Source: Roseburia intestinalis L1-82
Lineage (GTDB): Bacteria > Bacillota > Clostridia > Lachnospirales > Lachnospiraceae
Length of the DNA: 64,000 nt
Assembly (NCBI RefSeq): GCF_900537995.1
Contig: NZ_LR027880.1
Coordinates: forward strand, 3,875,001 to 3,939,000
Reading direction: 5' to 3'
Below, piece after piece: positions 33,842-42,162 of the stretch. Both the position numbers and the translations under genes were made by a program. The notes under the pieces are model-generated. The model saw nothing but the letters and a program-made list of their open reading frames with translations. It searched no databases and was not told the DNA's origin. The stretch's first letter is position 1; the number at the start of each line of letters is the position of its first letter.

Positions 33842-35563
33842 ATGGCGATTTTTCATTACACAGTCAAAATAGTCGGACGAAGTAAAGGGAAATCTATTAT
33901 CTCCGCTTCCGCATATCTCAATGGGGATGTGATGAAAAATGAGGAAACCGGGCGAATCAGTTATTACACATCTAAAAAAGAAGTGGTCTACACCCGACTG
34001 ATGATGTGCGAAAACGCACCTCCTGAATGGCAGATAGTACCAGAAGAAAATATAAAACGCTTTCAAAAATCTGTCCGATACAAAAGGTCAGAAGATAAAG
34101 AAGCTGCCTTAAAAAAATTCAAAATCACATTTCAGAAACAAAGGTTATGGAATGAGGTATTGAAGATTGAAAAAAGTGCAGATGCCCAACTTGGCAGGTC
34201 ATTTGAATTTGCCCTCCCAAAAGAATGGAGCAGACAGGAACAAATTCAATATACAACCGACTATATCCAAAAAACTTTTGTAGATAGAGGAATGTGCGCT
34301 GATTGGAGTATCCACGACAAAGGGGATGGCAACCCCCATGTCCATCTGCTTCTAACTATGCGTCCTTTTAACCCGGATCATTCTTGGGGAAAGAAAGAAG
34401 TCAAGGATTGGGATTTTGTCAGAGATAAAAACGGAAATATCGTGATTGATGAATCCCATCCGAACTGGTGGCAGGATAAGAAAAACCCTGACCGTCATGG
34501 AATCCGTATCCCTGTATTAGACGAAAACGGAATTCAGAAGATTGGAGCAAGAAACCGCCTGCAATGGAAACGGGTGCTGACCGATGCTACTGGATGGAAC
34601 AATCCAAAAAATTGTGAACTGTGGCGGAGTGAATGGGCAAAGGTATGTAATGAACATCTGCCTTTGCATAATCAAGTTGATCATCGTTCTTATGAAAAGC
34701 AGGGAAAACTCCAGATTCCTACCATCCATGAAGGAGCTGACGCAAGAAAGATTGAACAAAAGTTTTTTGCCGGGCAGGAAATAAAAGGCTCGTGGAAAGT
34801 AGCGGAAAATCAAATCATAAAACAACAAAACACGTTATTGCAAAAGATACTAAACACCTTTGGGAAAGTATCGGGTGCATTATCATTATGGAAGGAGCGA
34901 TTAAATGACATTAGAAGAAAGCCGGGAAATTATACCCTTAATGGAATCCATGATTGGTCAAATCGAAGAACAGCAGAACCTAATGGCAGAAATGATTCTG
35001 GAAATGCAGAACCGGGACACTCAACTCTCTCTTATGCAAAAACAGAATCAGAAATTACAAAAATTAAACAACGAGTTATCCGAGCTGCTCAACATTTTGC
35101 CAAATACCGAGGAACTGCTTTCCAAGATGGAAGAACAGAAAACGAAGATAGAGCTTTTGGAAAACGAAAATCAGCAATGGCAGAAATTGGCACAGAAGCT
35201 GAACAGCGAAAACAGTTTATTACTGAAACAGAACACCGAATTGCTGAACTGGAACAGCAGATAGAGAAAGGACGTGATATAGATGAACGAATCCAGAGAA
35301 TCAAAGAACGCCGAACAGTTGGAAGAACTTCTGCTCTTGACCGAGGAGATACAAGAAGAACTAGAACAGAAAGAACAGCTTATCGTGGAACTGAAGACGC
35401 AGCTCAGCGAATCTCTGACCTTGAACGAGAAATTAAACAAAGAGAACAGAGCCGGGAATATTCAAGCATTAAAGAACGACTTGAAGCTGGCAGACAGAGC
35501 ATTGCGGATCGAGAAAGAGAAGTTGCGAAGCGCAAACGTCATGATAGAGGAATGTCAAGATAA
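33842..35563 (+). CDS. mobA: MobQ (MobA/MobL) family relaxase
   Basis: From ATG 33842 (AAAGGAGGAATCCAGAC upstream) the protein has 573 residues. MAIFHYTVKIVGRSKGKSII and SASAYL contain the N-terminal motif I; the metal-binding histidines are H158, H166 and H168 (IHDKGDGNPHVHLLLTMRPF). The C-terminal third, about residues 355-573, is arginine- and glutamate-rich and predicted helical. It nicks oriT at 33561-33600 and pilots the strand. The last 660 bases overlap two other genes in a different frame. A longer frame starts at 33767 but passes the ribosome binding site. Confidence 0.92.
   Translation: MAIFHYTVKIVGRSKGKSIISASAYLNGDVMKNEETGRISYYTSKKEVVYTRLMMCENAPPEWQIVPEENIKRFQKSVRYKRSEDKEAALKKFKITFQKQRLWNEVLKIEKSADAQLGRSFEFALPKEWSRQEQIQYTTDYIQKTFVDRGMCADWSIHDKGDGNPHVHLLLTMRPFNPDHSWGKKEVKDWDFVRDKNGNIVIDESHPNWWQDKKNPDRHGIRIPVLDENGIQKIGARNRLQWKRVLTDATGWNNPKNCELWRSEWAKVCNEHLPLHNQVDHRSYEKQGKLQIPTIHEGADARKIEQKFFAGQEIKGSWKVAENQIIKQQNTLLQKILNTFGKVSGALSLWKERLNDIRRKPGNYTLNGIHDWSNRRTAEPNGRNDSGNAEPGHSTLSYAKTESEITKIKQRVIRAAQHFAKYRGTAFQDGRTENEDRAFGKRKSAMAEIGTEAEQRKQFITETEHRIAELEQQIEKGRDIDERIQRIKERRTVGRTSALDRGDTRRTRTERTAYRGTEDAAQRISDLEREIKQREQSREYSSIKERLEAGRQSIADREREVAKRKRHDRGMSR
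34905..35264 (+). CDS. Coiled-coil protein nested in another frame of mobA
   Basis: This 119-residue frame lies wholly inside mobA, in the +1-shifted frame. Its ATG has AAGGAG seven bases upstream. The product MTLEESREIIPLMESMIGQI and following LSLMQKQNQKLQKLNNELSE forms a clear heptad coiled coil with no membrane segment. The regular heptads and strong ribosome binding site argue for real expression. The partner is unknown; it may be the next gene in the same frame, which also begins with a coiled coil. Confidence 0.6.
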   Translation: MTLEESREIIPLMESMIGQIEEQQNLMAEMILEMQNRDTQLSLMQKQNQKLQKLNNELSELLNILPNTEELLSKMEEQKTKIELLENENQQWQKLAQKLNSENSLLLKQNTELLNWNSR

Positions 35564-36248
35564 AATATGCTATTTAACACAGGAACGGGATTATGCCCGG
35601 ACACATCAGAAAATCGTAGAAATACCGGTAGAAAAGCCGGTACTCTATGAAAAATGTGAAGCCTGTAACCGGACAGCCTATCAGAATGCAAAAGCAAAAT
35701 ACGAAACACAAAAAGAGCGACTTGCAGGACAGTATAAAGCAAAAACGGTAATGTTCCAAACAACCTTGTTCCTTCTTGCATGGTATTCGTTGACAACCAC
35801 TCTTTTTCAGGCAGTACAGTCAGATATGTTCCTTGTCGATTGTAAATTATTTTTCAACGATTTAACATCATTCATACAGACTTTTATCGGATGGACGATT
35901 GATGCCGGGCAATCTGCGGCACAGATCAGCACAAAAATTCCAAATGCTTTTATAGCCGGAATGGTATATTGGTTATTGCTAATATTGATTGTAGGAATAT
36001 GTATGGCAGGAACAGGGATGCTGGCGATACTGATAGAAATAAAGGTTATAGAATTATATAAGAAAAACTGTTGGGATGTTATTACTCTACTAATGATACT
36101 GACAAGTGTTGCTATTGTCATTTATTTTGGAGAATCAATCAAAAAAGTACTGTCAGTAAATCTTCTATTGCTTTTCGTACTTTCGCAGGGCGCATATGTT
36201 GGAATTAGATGTTATCTTAAAGTTTGGTTAGAAAAAAGACCATATTAG
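35283..36248 (+). CDS. Coiled-coil membrane protein overlapping the mobA 3' end
   Basis: The 321-residue product starts 281 bases before the mobA stop, in the frame of the preceding nested gene. Residues about 1-95 form an acidic coiled coil, CEACNR (near 124) is a possible metal knuckle, and three to four membrane helices follow (about 155-175, 215-240, 263-283, 290-310). GAAAGGACG lies ahead of the ATG. I recall such proteins as a DUF (perhaps DUF6040) next to MobQ relaxases. A role in docking the relaxosome at the membrane is possible but not shown. Confidence 0.75.
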   Translation: MNESRESKNAEQLEELLLLTEEIQEELEQKEQLIVELKTQLSESLTLNEKLNKENRAGNIQALKNDLKLADRALRIEKEKLRSANVMIEECQDKICYLTQERDYARTHQKIVEIPVEKPVLYEKCEACNRTAYQNAKAKYETQKERLAGQYKAKTVMFQTTLFLLAWYSLTTTLFQAVQSDMFLVDCKLFFNDLTSFIQTFIGWTIDAGQSAAQISTKIPNAFIAGMVYWLLLILIVGICMAGTGMLAILIEIKVIELYKKNCWDVITLLMILTSVAIVIYFGESIKKVLSVNLLLLFVLSQGAYVGIRCYLKVWLEKRPY

Positions 36249-36355
36249 TATTTTCAACTTACTGTATAGACAGTAAAATTACTCCATACCAGCCTAGTGA
36301 AAATTTACTGTATGAAAAGAAGTATTACAGAGAAAAAAGGCTGTAAAAACAGGAA

Positions 36356-36387
36356 CAGCCAGCCCGAAAGAATTTACGGACTGGCTG
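36356..36387. other. Hairpin between the mob genes and the ABC genes
   Basis: CAGCCAG and CTGGCTG pair around CCCGAAAGAATTTACGGA (CCG/CGG extend the stem). It ends the convergent stretch 36249-36443; no T-run follows on the plus strand, and the remaining bases show no gene. Confidence 0.5.
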
Positions 36388-36443
36388 TATCAGCAGAGTA
36401 ATGTAATTGTGGAGCTGACCGAGATATGAAAAGCTTTCTATCA

Positions 36444-38771
36444 TCAATTTCGCATTATTGCAATAACAGATTGCTTCTTCCATGAATGAATAAGCAATAT
36501 TGTCATCAAACTTTCAAGCATAAACATAGCAACAGCAAAAAGAGTAAAAGCAACAACCGGAAATACAAATCCCGTAGACATGCCTGCATTTTTCAAAAAT
36601 ATACCGATTGCATATCCGCCGGGGATTCCAACAACAGCAGTTATAAGCAATGCAATCAAAGTAGTAAAAAGACCTTCCATCATAAATGCTTGCTTCAACT
36701 GCTTATTTGTCATACCAATAGATTTTAGTGTGCCCATTTCCTGTTTCTGTGATAAAAGATTTGTCACAGTAAGATTGATTTGATTGATGACCGCAAATAT
36801 CCACAAGATGGCTGCAATCGCATAAGCTAATGTAAAACCTGCACGATTGTCTGATTGGTGTTCTACAATAAAATCTTGAAGGGTTTGTAAGCGAACATCC
36901 CTATTGTCAGAAACGAGTAATTTGAGTTCTTGCTCGATTATCTCCTGATATTCAGCTTCTGCTTGTATTTCGATTGCGTATGTACAGTCATAACCTGCAA
37001 GTTCTTTGAGCATATTTTCCGGCATTCTGAAAATATAGCCACCCATTCCATCATTGCTGGAAGTGATTGCACCAATTTTGAATGCTTTTGTTATTGTTTT
37101 ACCACTATGATTTTTGAAATTAAAGGTCACAGTATCCCCAATTTGAGGTTTCCAATGGTAAACATCATAAATACGTTCGGGATCACTTACAACTAATTCT
37201 GTATCATCAGTAATATTTCCAGACAAAACCGCTGCATTTAGCGACGCCAAATCCTTTTCATTATAGCCGAGCATCAAGGTGCTATCTGAAATATCATTGT
37301 CTGTTGAGAAATCAACTGGTACGGTAGCATAAGTAAATATATTGCTAACTCCCTCTATATCTCCAACACGCTTTACATAATCAGAAAAATATTCTTTCTG
37401 CAAGAGAGCATCCAAATTTTCACTTTCGTTTTCTAAATCAATGCTGATTTTGAAATCTCCGTACTTCATATCCCAATAACGAGCCATACTCTCGGCATTA
37501 AAAGAACTCTGATAACTTGCTGCAAGGAAAAATATAACTCCGCACAGTCCCAATGATAAAATGGTCAATAGAGATTTTTTTCTGTTTCTGGAAAAGCTGA
37601 TTTTCGCTAAATATACAGGCGTAATACGATGTCTTTTGTGAGTGCGGTAATTTACAATTCCCACTGGATTTTTCAGGGCGGAAATTGGAGAAGTATTCGC
37701 TGCAATTTTTGCTGGTTTACGAACACTAATATAAACAAGCAGTATTCCAAAAAGGCATGCGCCACATAGAGAAACAATAAATGCAAATACTGACCAGCCT
37801 TTTGATTGCAGACAATAGCTGATGATCGTTCCCATGATACTACCAATTAAAATCCCCGGAACTGCAAGCATATAACCCTGTTTAAGAACTATTTTATAAA
37901 TTTGCTTTTTACTTGCCCCTATTGTCCGAAGCTGTCCGAACTCAGCAACTTTTTGTCCAACCGAAATATAGAAAATGCTGTAAATTACAAGTGCGGCAGC
38001 TAAAAACAAAATGGCAGCAACTACACCATATACCGCATAATTACTGAAGGACAAAGTTGTATTTACATAATCATAGTAACTGCTGACTGTCCAATTATTC
38101 AGTCCAGTCTCCTCTGAAATTTGAGATAATATTTCTGTTGCTTCGTCTTTTGTAAGGGTATCTGCATTTTCAAGCCAAACATATCCATTAAGCAGGTTAT
38201 TTCCACGTAATTCCCGGCATTTTTCAAGTGAAACAAAAACAGGATAAGCGGTAGAAGTTTTATCATGATAAATACCAACAATAGTATAATTCTTCAAAGT
38301 ACCATCCAGATTCAACTGAACTATGGCGTTGATTTCCGGAGACTTATTTTCACTGGCAAAAAAGGCATCTGTAACAGCAATTTCACTTGCTTTCTCTGGA
38401 TATTTTCCGTCAAAGGCAGGAATCAAACTAAGCATGTCATCATCATAATAAATCAGAGACAGTTCTTTAGAATTTTCTTTCACTGTTTTGATATTACAGG
38501 AAAGTCCTACACTTTTTACTTCTTCGTTTGCTAACAACTTTTCTTTACTGTCCTGCGTAATGTCAAAGAAAATCCCTTGATGTAATCCTTCGATTTCTTT
38601 CTGATTTTGATAAATGATATTTTGCACTGTGAGCAACGACATCATTATCATAGCAACGGCTACAATAATTGCCGAAAGGCAAAATAAGTTTTTCTTCTTA
38701 TCAAAACGCACACTTTTTCGTGCTAATTTTTTAATTACTGCACTGGTATCATTTTCAAAAGGATAATTCAT
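36444..38771 (-). CDS. ABC transporter permease, double FtsX/MacB type
   Basis: The 775-residue protein has a first helix (about 28-48), a large outside domain (about 50-235), three helices (about 245-345), then another helix (about 392-410), a second outside domain and three last helices (about 665-765) with the FtsX motif QEMGTLKSIGMTNKQLKQAF. The first FtsX motif is AEFGQLRTIGASKKQIYKIV. This is the MacB_PCD-FtsX duplicated form used to export or sense peptides, not the ten-helix BceB form. AGGAGG precedes ATG 38771. It is cotranscribed with the ATPase 14 bp upstream. Confidence 0.88.
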   Translation of the reverse strand: MNYPFENDTSAVIKKLARKSVRFDKKKNLFCLSAIIVAVAMIMMSLLTVQNIIYQNQKEIEGLHQGIFFDITQDSKEKLLANEEVKSVGLSCNIKTVKENSKELSLIYYDDDMLSLIPAFDGKYPEKASEIAVTDAFFASENKSPEINAIVQLNLDGTLKNYTIVGIYHDKTSTAYPVFVSLEKCRELRGNNLLNGYVWLENADTLTKDEATEILSQISEETGLNNWTVSSYYDYVNTTLSFSNYAVYGVVAAILFLAAALVIYSIFYISVGQKVAEFGQLRTIGASKKQIYKIVLKQGYMLAVPGILIGSIMGTIISYCLQSKGWSVFAFIVSLCGACLFGILLVYISVRKPAKIAANTSPISALKNPVGIVNYRTHKRHRITPVYLAKISFSRNRKKSLLTILSLGLCGVIFFLAASYQSSFNAESMARYWDMKYGDFKISIDLENESENLDALLQKEYFSDYVKRVGDIEGVSNIFTYATVPVDFSTDNDISDSTLMLGYNEKDLASLNAAVLSGNITDDTELVVSDPERIYDVYHWKPQIGDTVTFNFKNHSGKTITKAFKIGAITSSNDGMGGYIFRMPENMLKELAGYDCTYAIEIQAEAEYQEIIEQELKLLVSDNRDVRLQTLQDFIVEHQSDNRAGFTLAYAIAAILWIFAVINQINLTVTNLLSQKQEMGTLKSIGMTNKQLKQAFMMEGLFTTLIALLITAVVGIPGGYAIGIFLKNAGMSTGFVFPVVAFTLFAVAMFMLESLMTILLIHSWKKQSVIAIMRN

Positions 38772-38785
38772 AATTCCCACCTCCT

Positions 38786-39451
38786 TTAGCCAACAATTTT
38801 ACCATCTTCAATCCGTACAATGCGGTCTGCGAGTTGAGCGATCTCGTTGTTGTGAGTAATCATTACAATGGTCTGATTAAATTCTCCGCTGGTATGCTTC
38901 AAAAGCCCTAACACATCTGCACTGGTCTTGCTATCAAGATTTCCGGTCGGTTCATCAGCAAGGATAATCGCAGGCTTCGTAATTAAAGCTCGTGCAATCG
39001 CTACACGTTGCTGTTGACCGCCTGAAAGATTGTTCGGCATATTTTCCAGTTTATCTTCTAAAGCCAACATATACACAACTTCGTCCATAAATTTCTGGTC
39101 TACTGTATCGCCATCCAGTTCCACAGGCAGGACGATATTTTCATATACATTCAAAATCGGAACCAGATTATAATTTTGGAAGATAAATCCGATGTTACGA
39201 CGGCGGAAAATTGTCAATTCATCATCATTCTTTTTTGCGAGTTCTTCTCCCCGTACAATCACGCTGCCGGAAGTGGGGGTATCAAGTCCTCCCATCATGT
39301 GAAGCAATGTAGACTTACCGCTGCCGGAAGTTCCAACTACGGCAACAAATTCTCCCTGTTCCACAGTAAAATTTACACCATTAAGGGCACGAGTAATATT
39401 TGGTTCTGTGCCGTAATACTTCTTTAAGTCGATTGTTTGTAAAATGCTCAT
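38786..39451 (-). CDS. ABC transporter ATP-binding protein, LolD/MacB type
   Basis: The 221-residue protein has Walker [10 protein letters not shown] (about 40-48), Q-loop [10 protein letters not shown], signature [15 protein letters not shown], Walker [14 protein letters not shown] and switch MITHNNEIA. This is the LolD/MacB/BceA class that pairs with FtsX permeases. AAAGGAG precedes the ATG at 39451. Upstream at 39518-39583 are boxes shared with the response regulator gene, so the pair is probably its target. Confidence 0.92.
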   Translation of the reverse strand: MSILQTIDLKKYYGTEPNITRALNGVNFTVEQGEFVAVVGTSGSGKSTLLHMMGGLDTPTSGSVIVRGEELAKKNDDELTIFRRRNIGFIFQNYNLVPILNVYENIVLPVELDGDTVDQKFMDEVVYMLALEDKLENMPNNLSGGQQQRVAIARALITKPAIILADEPTGNLDSKTSADVLGLLKHTSGEFNQTIVMITHNNEIAQLADRIVRIEDGKIVG

Positions 39452-39517
39452 ATTCAAATGCTCCTTTCAAGGCTTTCTATCTGTTGATAAAGCCATTGTA
39501 AACCACAAATGTTACAC

Positions 39518-39583
39518 AAATGTCCGAGATAGAAAAAATTTTTATCGAAAATCAGAGTGAAATGTTACAACGCTCGGACATTT
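39518..39583 (-). promoter_or_regulatory. Response-regulator boxes and promoter of the ABC operon
   Basis: AAATGTCCGAG (39518-39528) and its exact complement CTCGGACATTT (39573-39583) face each other, each with a GTTACA/TGTAAC neighbour. The minus strand then has TTTACA, 17 bases, TAGAAA, a weak promoter that would need an activator. The same AAATGTCCGAG...TTGTTACA box recurs at 41361-41382 before the response regulator. Confidence 0.65.
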
Positions 39584-39602
39584 CAAAAAAAGTGGTTATA
39601 TC

Positions 39603-40634
39603 TTACCTTACAGGAAGCATAATAGAAAATTCTGAGCCTTGCCTCAGCTCTGAAACAACCTTGATATAGCCCCCTTGCCTTGTTACAATCTCACGAGCCA
39701 AATACAAACCTATTCCCACACCCTGTTGATCGTGTACTTCTTCCTCACGATAGAAGCGCCGGAAGATGGCAGCCTGATTGCTTTCTGAAATGCCCTTGCC
39801 GGTGTCGGTCACTTTGACCTCTACGTACATTTCCCACTGAACCACTGATACAGAAATCTTTCCACCTGACGGAGTGTATTTTACTGCATTGTCCAGCAGA
39901 TTGAAAAGGGCTTCGCTTGTCCACTTGCTGTCATGGGAGATTATCAAATTTTCCGGGCAATCCACGGATACAGCAATTTCTTTTTTCTCTGCGGCATATA
40001 CAATACTGCTCATGGCTTGTGCAAGCGTATGGAATAAGCTGCTGTCTTTCTTTTCTAATCGTATTGCTCCGGTTTCCAACCGGGACGTTTTAACCAGTGC
40101 TTGGAACAGAAAATCCAGTTTATCAGTCTGACTACGTATGCCTTGTAAAAAGTCCATCCGTTCTTCTTCTGAAACAGGCTTTGTTAAAAGTGTGTCCGTT
40201 ACCATTTGCAAATTGCTGACAGGCGTTTTAACTTGATGTGAAATATCAGAAATCAGCATTTGAAGCTCCTGTCGTTCCATGTCTACCTTGTGCCGGTTTT
40301 TCTGCATAATCTCATACAACCGAATTAAGCGGTGGTTGATACGGGCAAAAAGAGTTTCACTATCATTTGACTTTTGTAATTCCTCGTTTCCATCAATCAT
40401 GTTGTCCAGCGTCCGGCACAAATTAGAAGTAAAATGAGAAAGGCGTTTTCCAAAAATCAGCACCAATAGCCAAATCCAGAAAAACGCACAGAGTGTCAAT
40501 GTTCCACCCACTATAAAAATTCGTATATCCTGCATTATACCGCCGAAAATACCGGTAATTACCAGCATAGAGAAAACCATGCCAGCACTAACCAGTCTAC
40601 AAATTTTCTTAGCAGAAAGGTTATTCAGATTCAT
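39603..40634 (-). CDS. Sensor histidine kinase, intramembrane-sensing type
   Basis: The 343-residue kinase has two helices (about 12-32 and 37-62) with almost no outside loop, then a DHp domain with H133 (ISDISHQVKTPVSN), the N-box LFNLLDNAVKYT, and G boxes TDTGKGIS and GVGIGLYLAREIV. Such kinases often sense through an associated transporter, as in BceS-type systems. The start ATG overlaps the regulator stop (ATGA), with GGAGG 11 bases upstream. It lies convergent in function with the ABC pair just downstream. Confidence 0.92.
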   Translation of the reverse strand: MNLNNLSAKKICRLVSAGMVFSMLVITGIFGGIMQDIRIFIVGGTLTLCAFFWIWLLVLIFGKRLSHFTSNLCRTLDNMIDGNEELQKSNDSETLFARINHRLIRLYEIMQKNRHKVDMERQELQMLISDISHQVKTPVSNLQMVTDTLLTKPVSEEERMDFLQGIRSQTDKLDFLFQALVKTSRLETGAIRLEKKDSSLFHTLAQAMSSIVYAAEKKEIAVSVDCPENLIISHDSKWTSEALFNLLDNAVKYTPSGGKISVSVVQWEMYVEVKVTDTGKGISESNQAAIFRRFYREEEVHDQQGVGIGLYLAREIVTRQGGYIKVVSELRQGSEFSIMLPVR

Positions 40635-41320
40635 TTCTTTTCGCCTCCTGTCCATTGATACCCCATACCATAAACCGTTTTGATATATGTGTCGCCATCC
40701 GCTTCAATCTTACTGCGAATACGGCTGATAGAAGTAGTAAGGGTATGTTCATCTACATATTTTTCATCAACATCCCACAGTTTTTCTAAAAATTGTTGGC
40801 GAGTAAGTACCTGCTTCGGATTTTTAAGAAATAGGTTCAACATTTTATATTCCATCGCAGAAAGTGCTAATGGTTTCCCGTTCAAACTTGCAAATTGTTC
40901 CGAAAAATCCAGAAACAAGCTACCATCCTCGTAAATATCCTTAGCTGGTTTGTGATGCTCCAACATAGCGAACATGGCTTTGATTTTTCGCTGCAAAGCA
41001 CTAATCGAAAAAGGTTTCGTGATATAATCCACTGCACCAGCTTCATATCCCCGTATCTGATTGCTTTCCTGATCGTTGGCAGTTAGAAATATAACTACTG
41101 TATCAGGATGCTCTGGCTTGATAAGACGGCATAGGTCATAACCATTTCCGTCTGGTAAATTTATATCCAGCAATACCAAATCAAAAATGTTTGTTTTTAA
41201 TGATTCAGCGGCTGTCCTTGCATTCAGAACAGAAGTTATTGTGTAACCGTCCAATTCCAAATTATAAGTAAGCGTTTTATTCAAAAGATTATCATCTTCG
41301 ACAATTAAAATATGCTTCAT
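40631..41320 (-). CDS. OmpR-family response regulator
   Basis: The 229 residues begin MKHILIVEDDNLLNKTLTYN. The phosphorylation site is D52 (LVLLDINLPDG), K in YITKPFS completes the pocket, and the C-terminal winged helix has LSAMEYKMLNLFLKNPKQVL and LTTSISRIRSKIEADG. ATG 41320 has AAGGAAGTG upstream; the frame could run further, but without homology. Box 41361-41382 upstream suggests it activates its own operon as well as the ABC operon. Confidence 0.93.
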   Translation of the reverse strand: MKHILIVEDDNLLNKTLTYNLELDGYTITSVLNARTAAESLKTNIFDLVLLDINLPDGNGYDLCRLIKPEHPDTVVIFLTANDQESNQIRGYEAGAVDYITKPFSISALQRKIKAMFAMLEHHKPAKDIYEDGSLFLDFSEQFASLNGKPLALSAMEYKMLNLFLKNPKQVLTRQQFLEKLWDVDEKYVDEHTLTTSISRIRSKIEADGDTYIKTVYGMGYQWTGGEKK

Positions 41321-41360
41321 ATTATCACTTCCTTTTCTTTTTGCAGATAGTATAACAGGC

Positions 41361-41382
41361 AAATGTCCGAGAATTGTTACAA
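41361..41382. promoter_or_regulatory. Response-regulator box upstream of its own gene
   Basis: AAATGTCCGAGAATTGTTAC matches the boxes at 39518 and 39560-39583. A minus-strand TATACT lies directly downstream at about 41350-41355 with no good -35, as expected for an activated promoter. Confidence 0.6.
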
Positions 41383-41435
41383 GGACAAATATATTTTTCA
41401 TTTTACAGCTTTTTTCTGTGTACTGCAATTTTATA

Positions 41436-41477
41436 AAAGAAAGGACAGCAGTGTCAAATTGCTGTCCTTTCTTTTAT
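41436..41477. terminator. Bidirectional terminator
   Basis: AAAAGAAAGGACAGCA pairs with TGCTGTCCTTTCTTTT around a ten-base loop. It ends the small gene at 41570-41809 and insulates the two-component operon from it. Confidence 0.85.
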
Positions 41478-41569
41478 CATAGCTGGTAGTGTAGAAGCGT
41501 GGGTTCATCATATCGGGTGTGGTATCTTTAACTACAGGAAACTCCCTACAACACTATCTCACTTCTTGC

Positions 41570-41809
41570 TTAATAAAGTTCTAATGAATCTTCTGTATCC
41601 ACCCACATCTGTAAATTGCCATCAAGATATAATCTTGCATATTCCAAAGGCTCATCCACAGCCAATGAAGTAAGCGCACATTCTGATCCATATGTGGTTT
41701 TTAAATTTTTTTCAGCTTCCCAGCAATCAATGCGAAGCATATATCCAGCACTTGTGTAAACATCAATACTATCGTGGTTTATATTATATTCTGCATAAAT
41801 TGTTCTCAT
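41570..41809 (-). CDS. Small hypothetical protein, 79 residues
   Basis: MRTIYAEYNINHDSIDVYTS opens an acidic, soluble 79-residue protein ending WVDTEDSLELY. It looks like short proteins (perhaps DUF6061) frequently found on Clostridia mobile elements. No catalytic motif, signal or membrane segment is visible. No strong ribosome binding site was seen (GAGATAAGATACG). It ends just before a strong terminator, which supports it being a real gene. Confidence 0.55.
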   Translation of the reverse strand: MRTIYAEYNINHDSIDVYTSAGYMLRIDCWEAEKNLKTTYGSECALTSLAVDEPLEYARLYLDGNLQMWVDTEDSLELY

Positions 41810-42162
41810 CGTATCTTATCTCCATTTTCTTTTGATAATCAGTTACAGAGTTAAATATCGAAAACATTTCAATCAGTTCACCATGTCGTTATTGTTATAT
41901 GTTATATTGTGTTATGAAATTTTCTTTCCCTTAATTTTTCCCATATTAAGGTTCATGAAAAGCAATGGGAAAATGTAACACAAGGGAAAGAGTAAGGGAA
42001 AGTTCACTTGCTACAAACTTAGTATTTTCAAGGGTTTGCGAAGAATTTGATAATCAAATATAACAGTTATTAAATTTCCTAAAATATGTGAAATATCAAC
42101 TTGAATTTATCCCTCGCTTTGTTTGTCACCTCTCCATTAATAATTCAATATGCGACCACACA
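41810..42162. other. Gene-free stretch with AGGGAAA repeats
   Basis: CTTTCCCTTAATTTTTCCC (41924-41942) and AAGGGAAAGAGTAAGGGAAA (ending at 42002) can pair. The same pattern (TTTCCCTTATTTTTACCC ... AAGGGAAATAAGGGAA) is in the left arm at 30592-30640. It may be a second arm site or an old element border, because gene style changes here. Otherwise AT-rich with no gene. Confidence 0.5.

Noticed and set aside
33514..33885. Open frame of 123 codons after the DUF3847-like gene
   Set aside because: It runs through the oriT inverted repeat and into the relaxase start, is rich in Arg/Pro without any domain, and is better explained as non-coding oriT DNA.
39603..41320. Vancomycin-resistance VanRS system
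   Set aside because: No van ligase or dipeptidase genes are near, and the adjacent genes are an ABC exporter.
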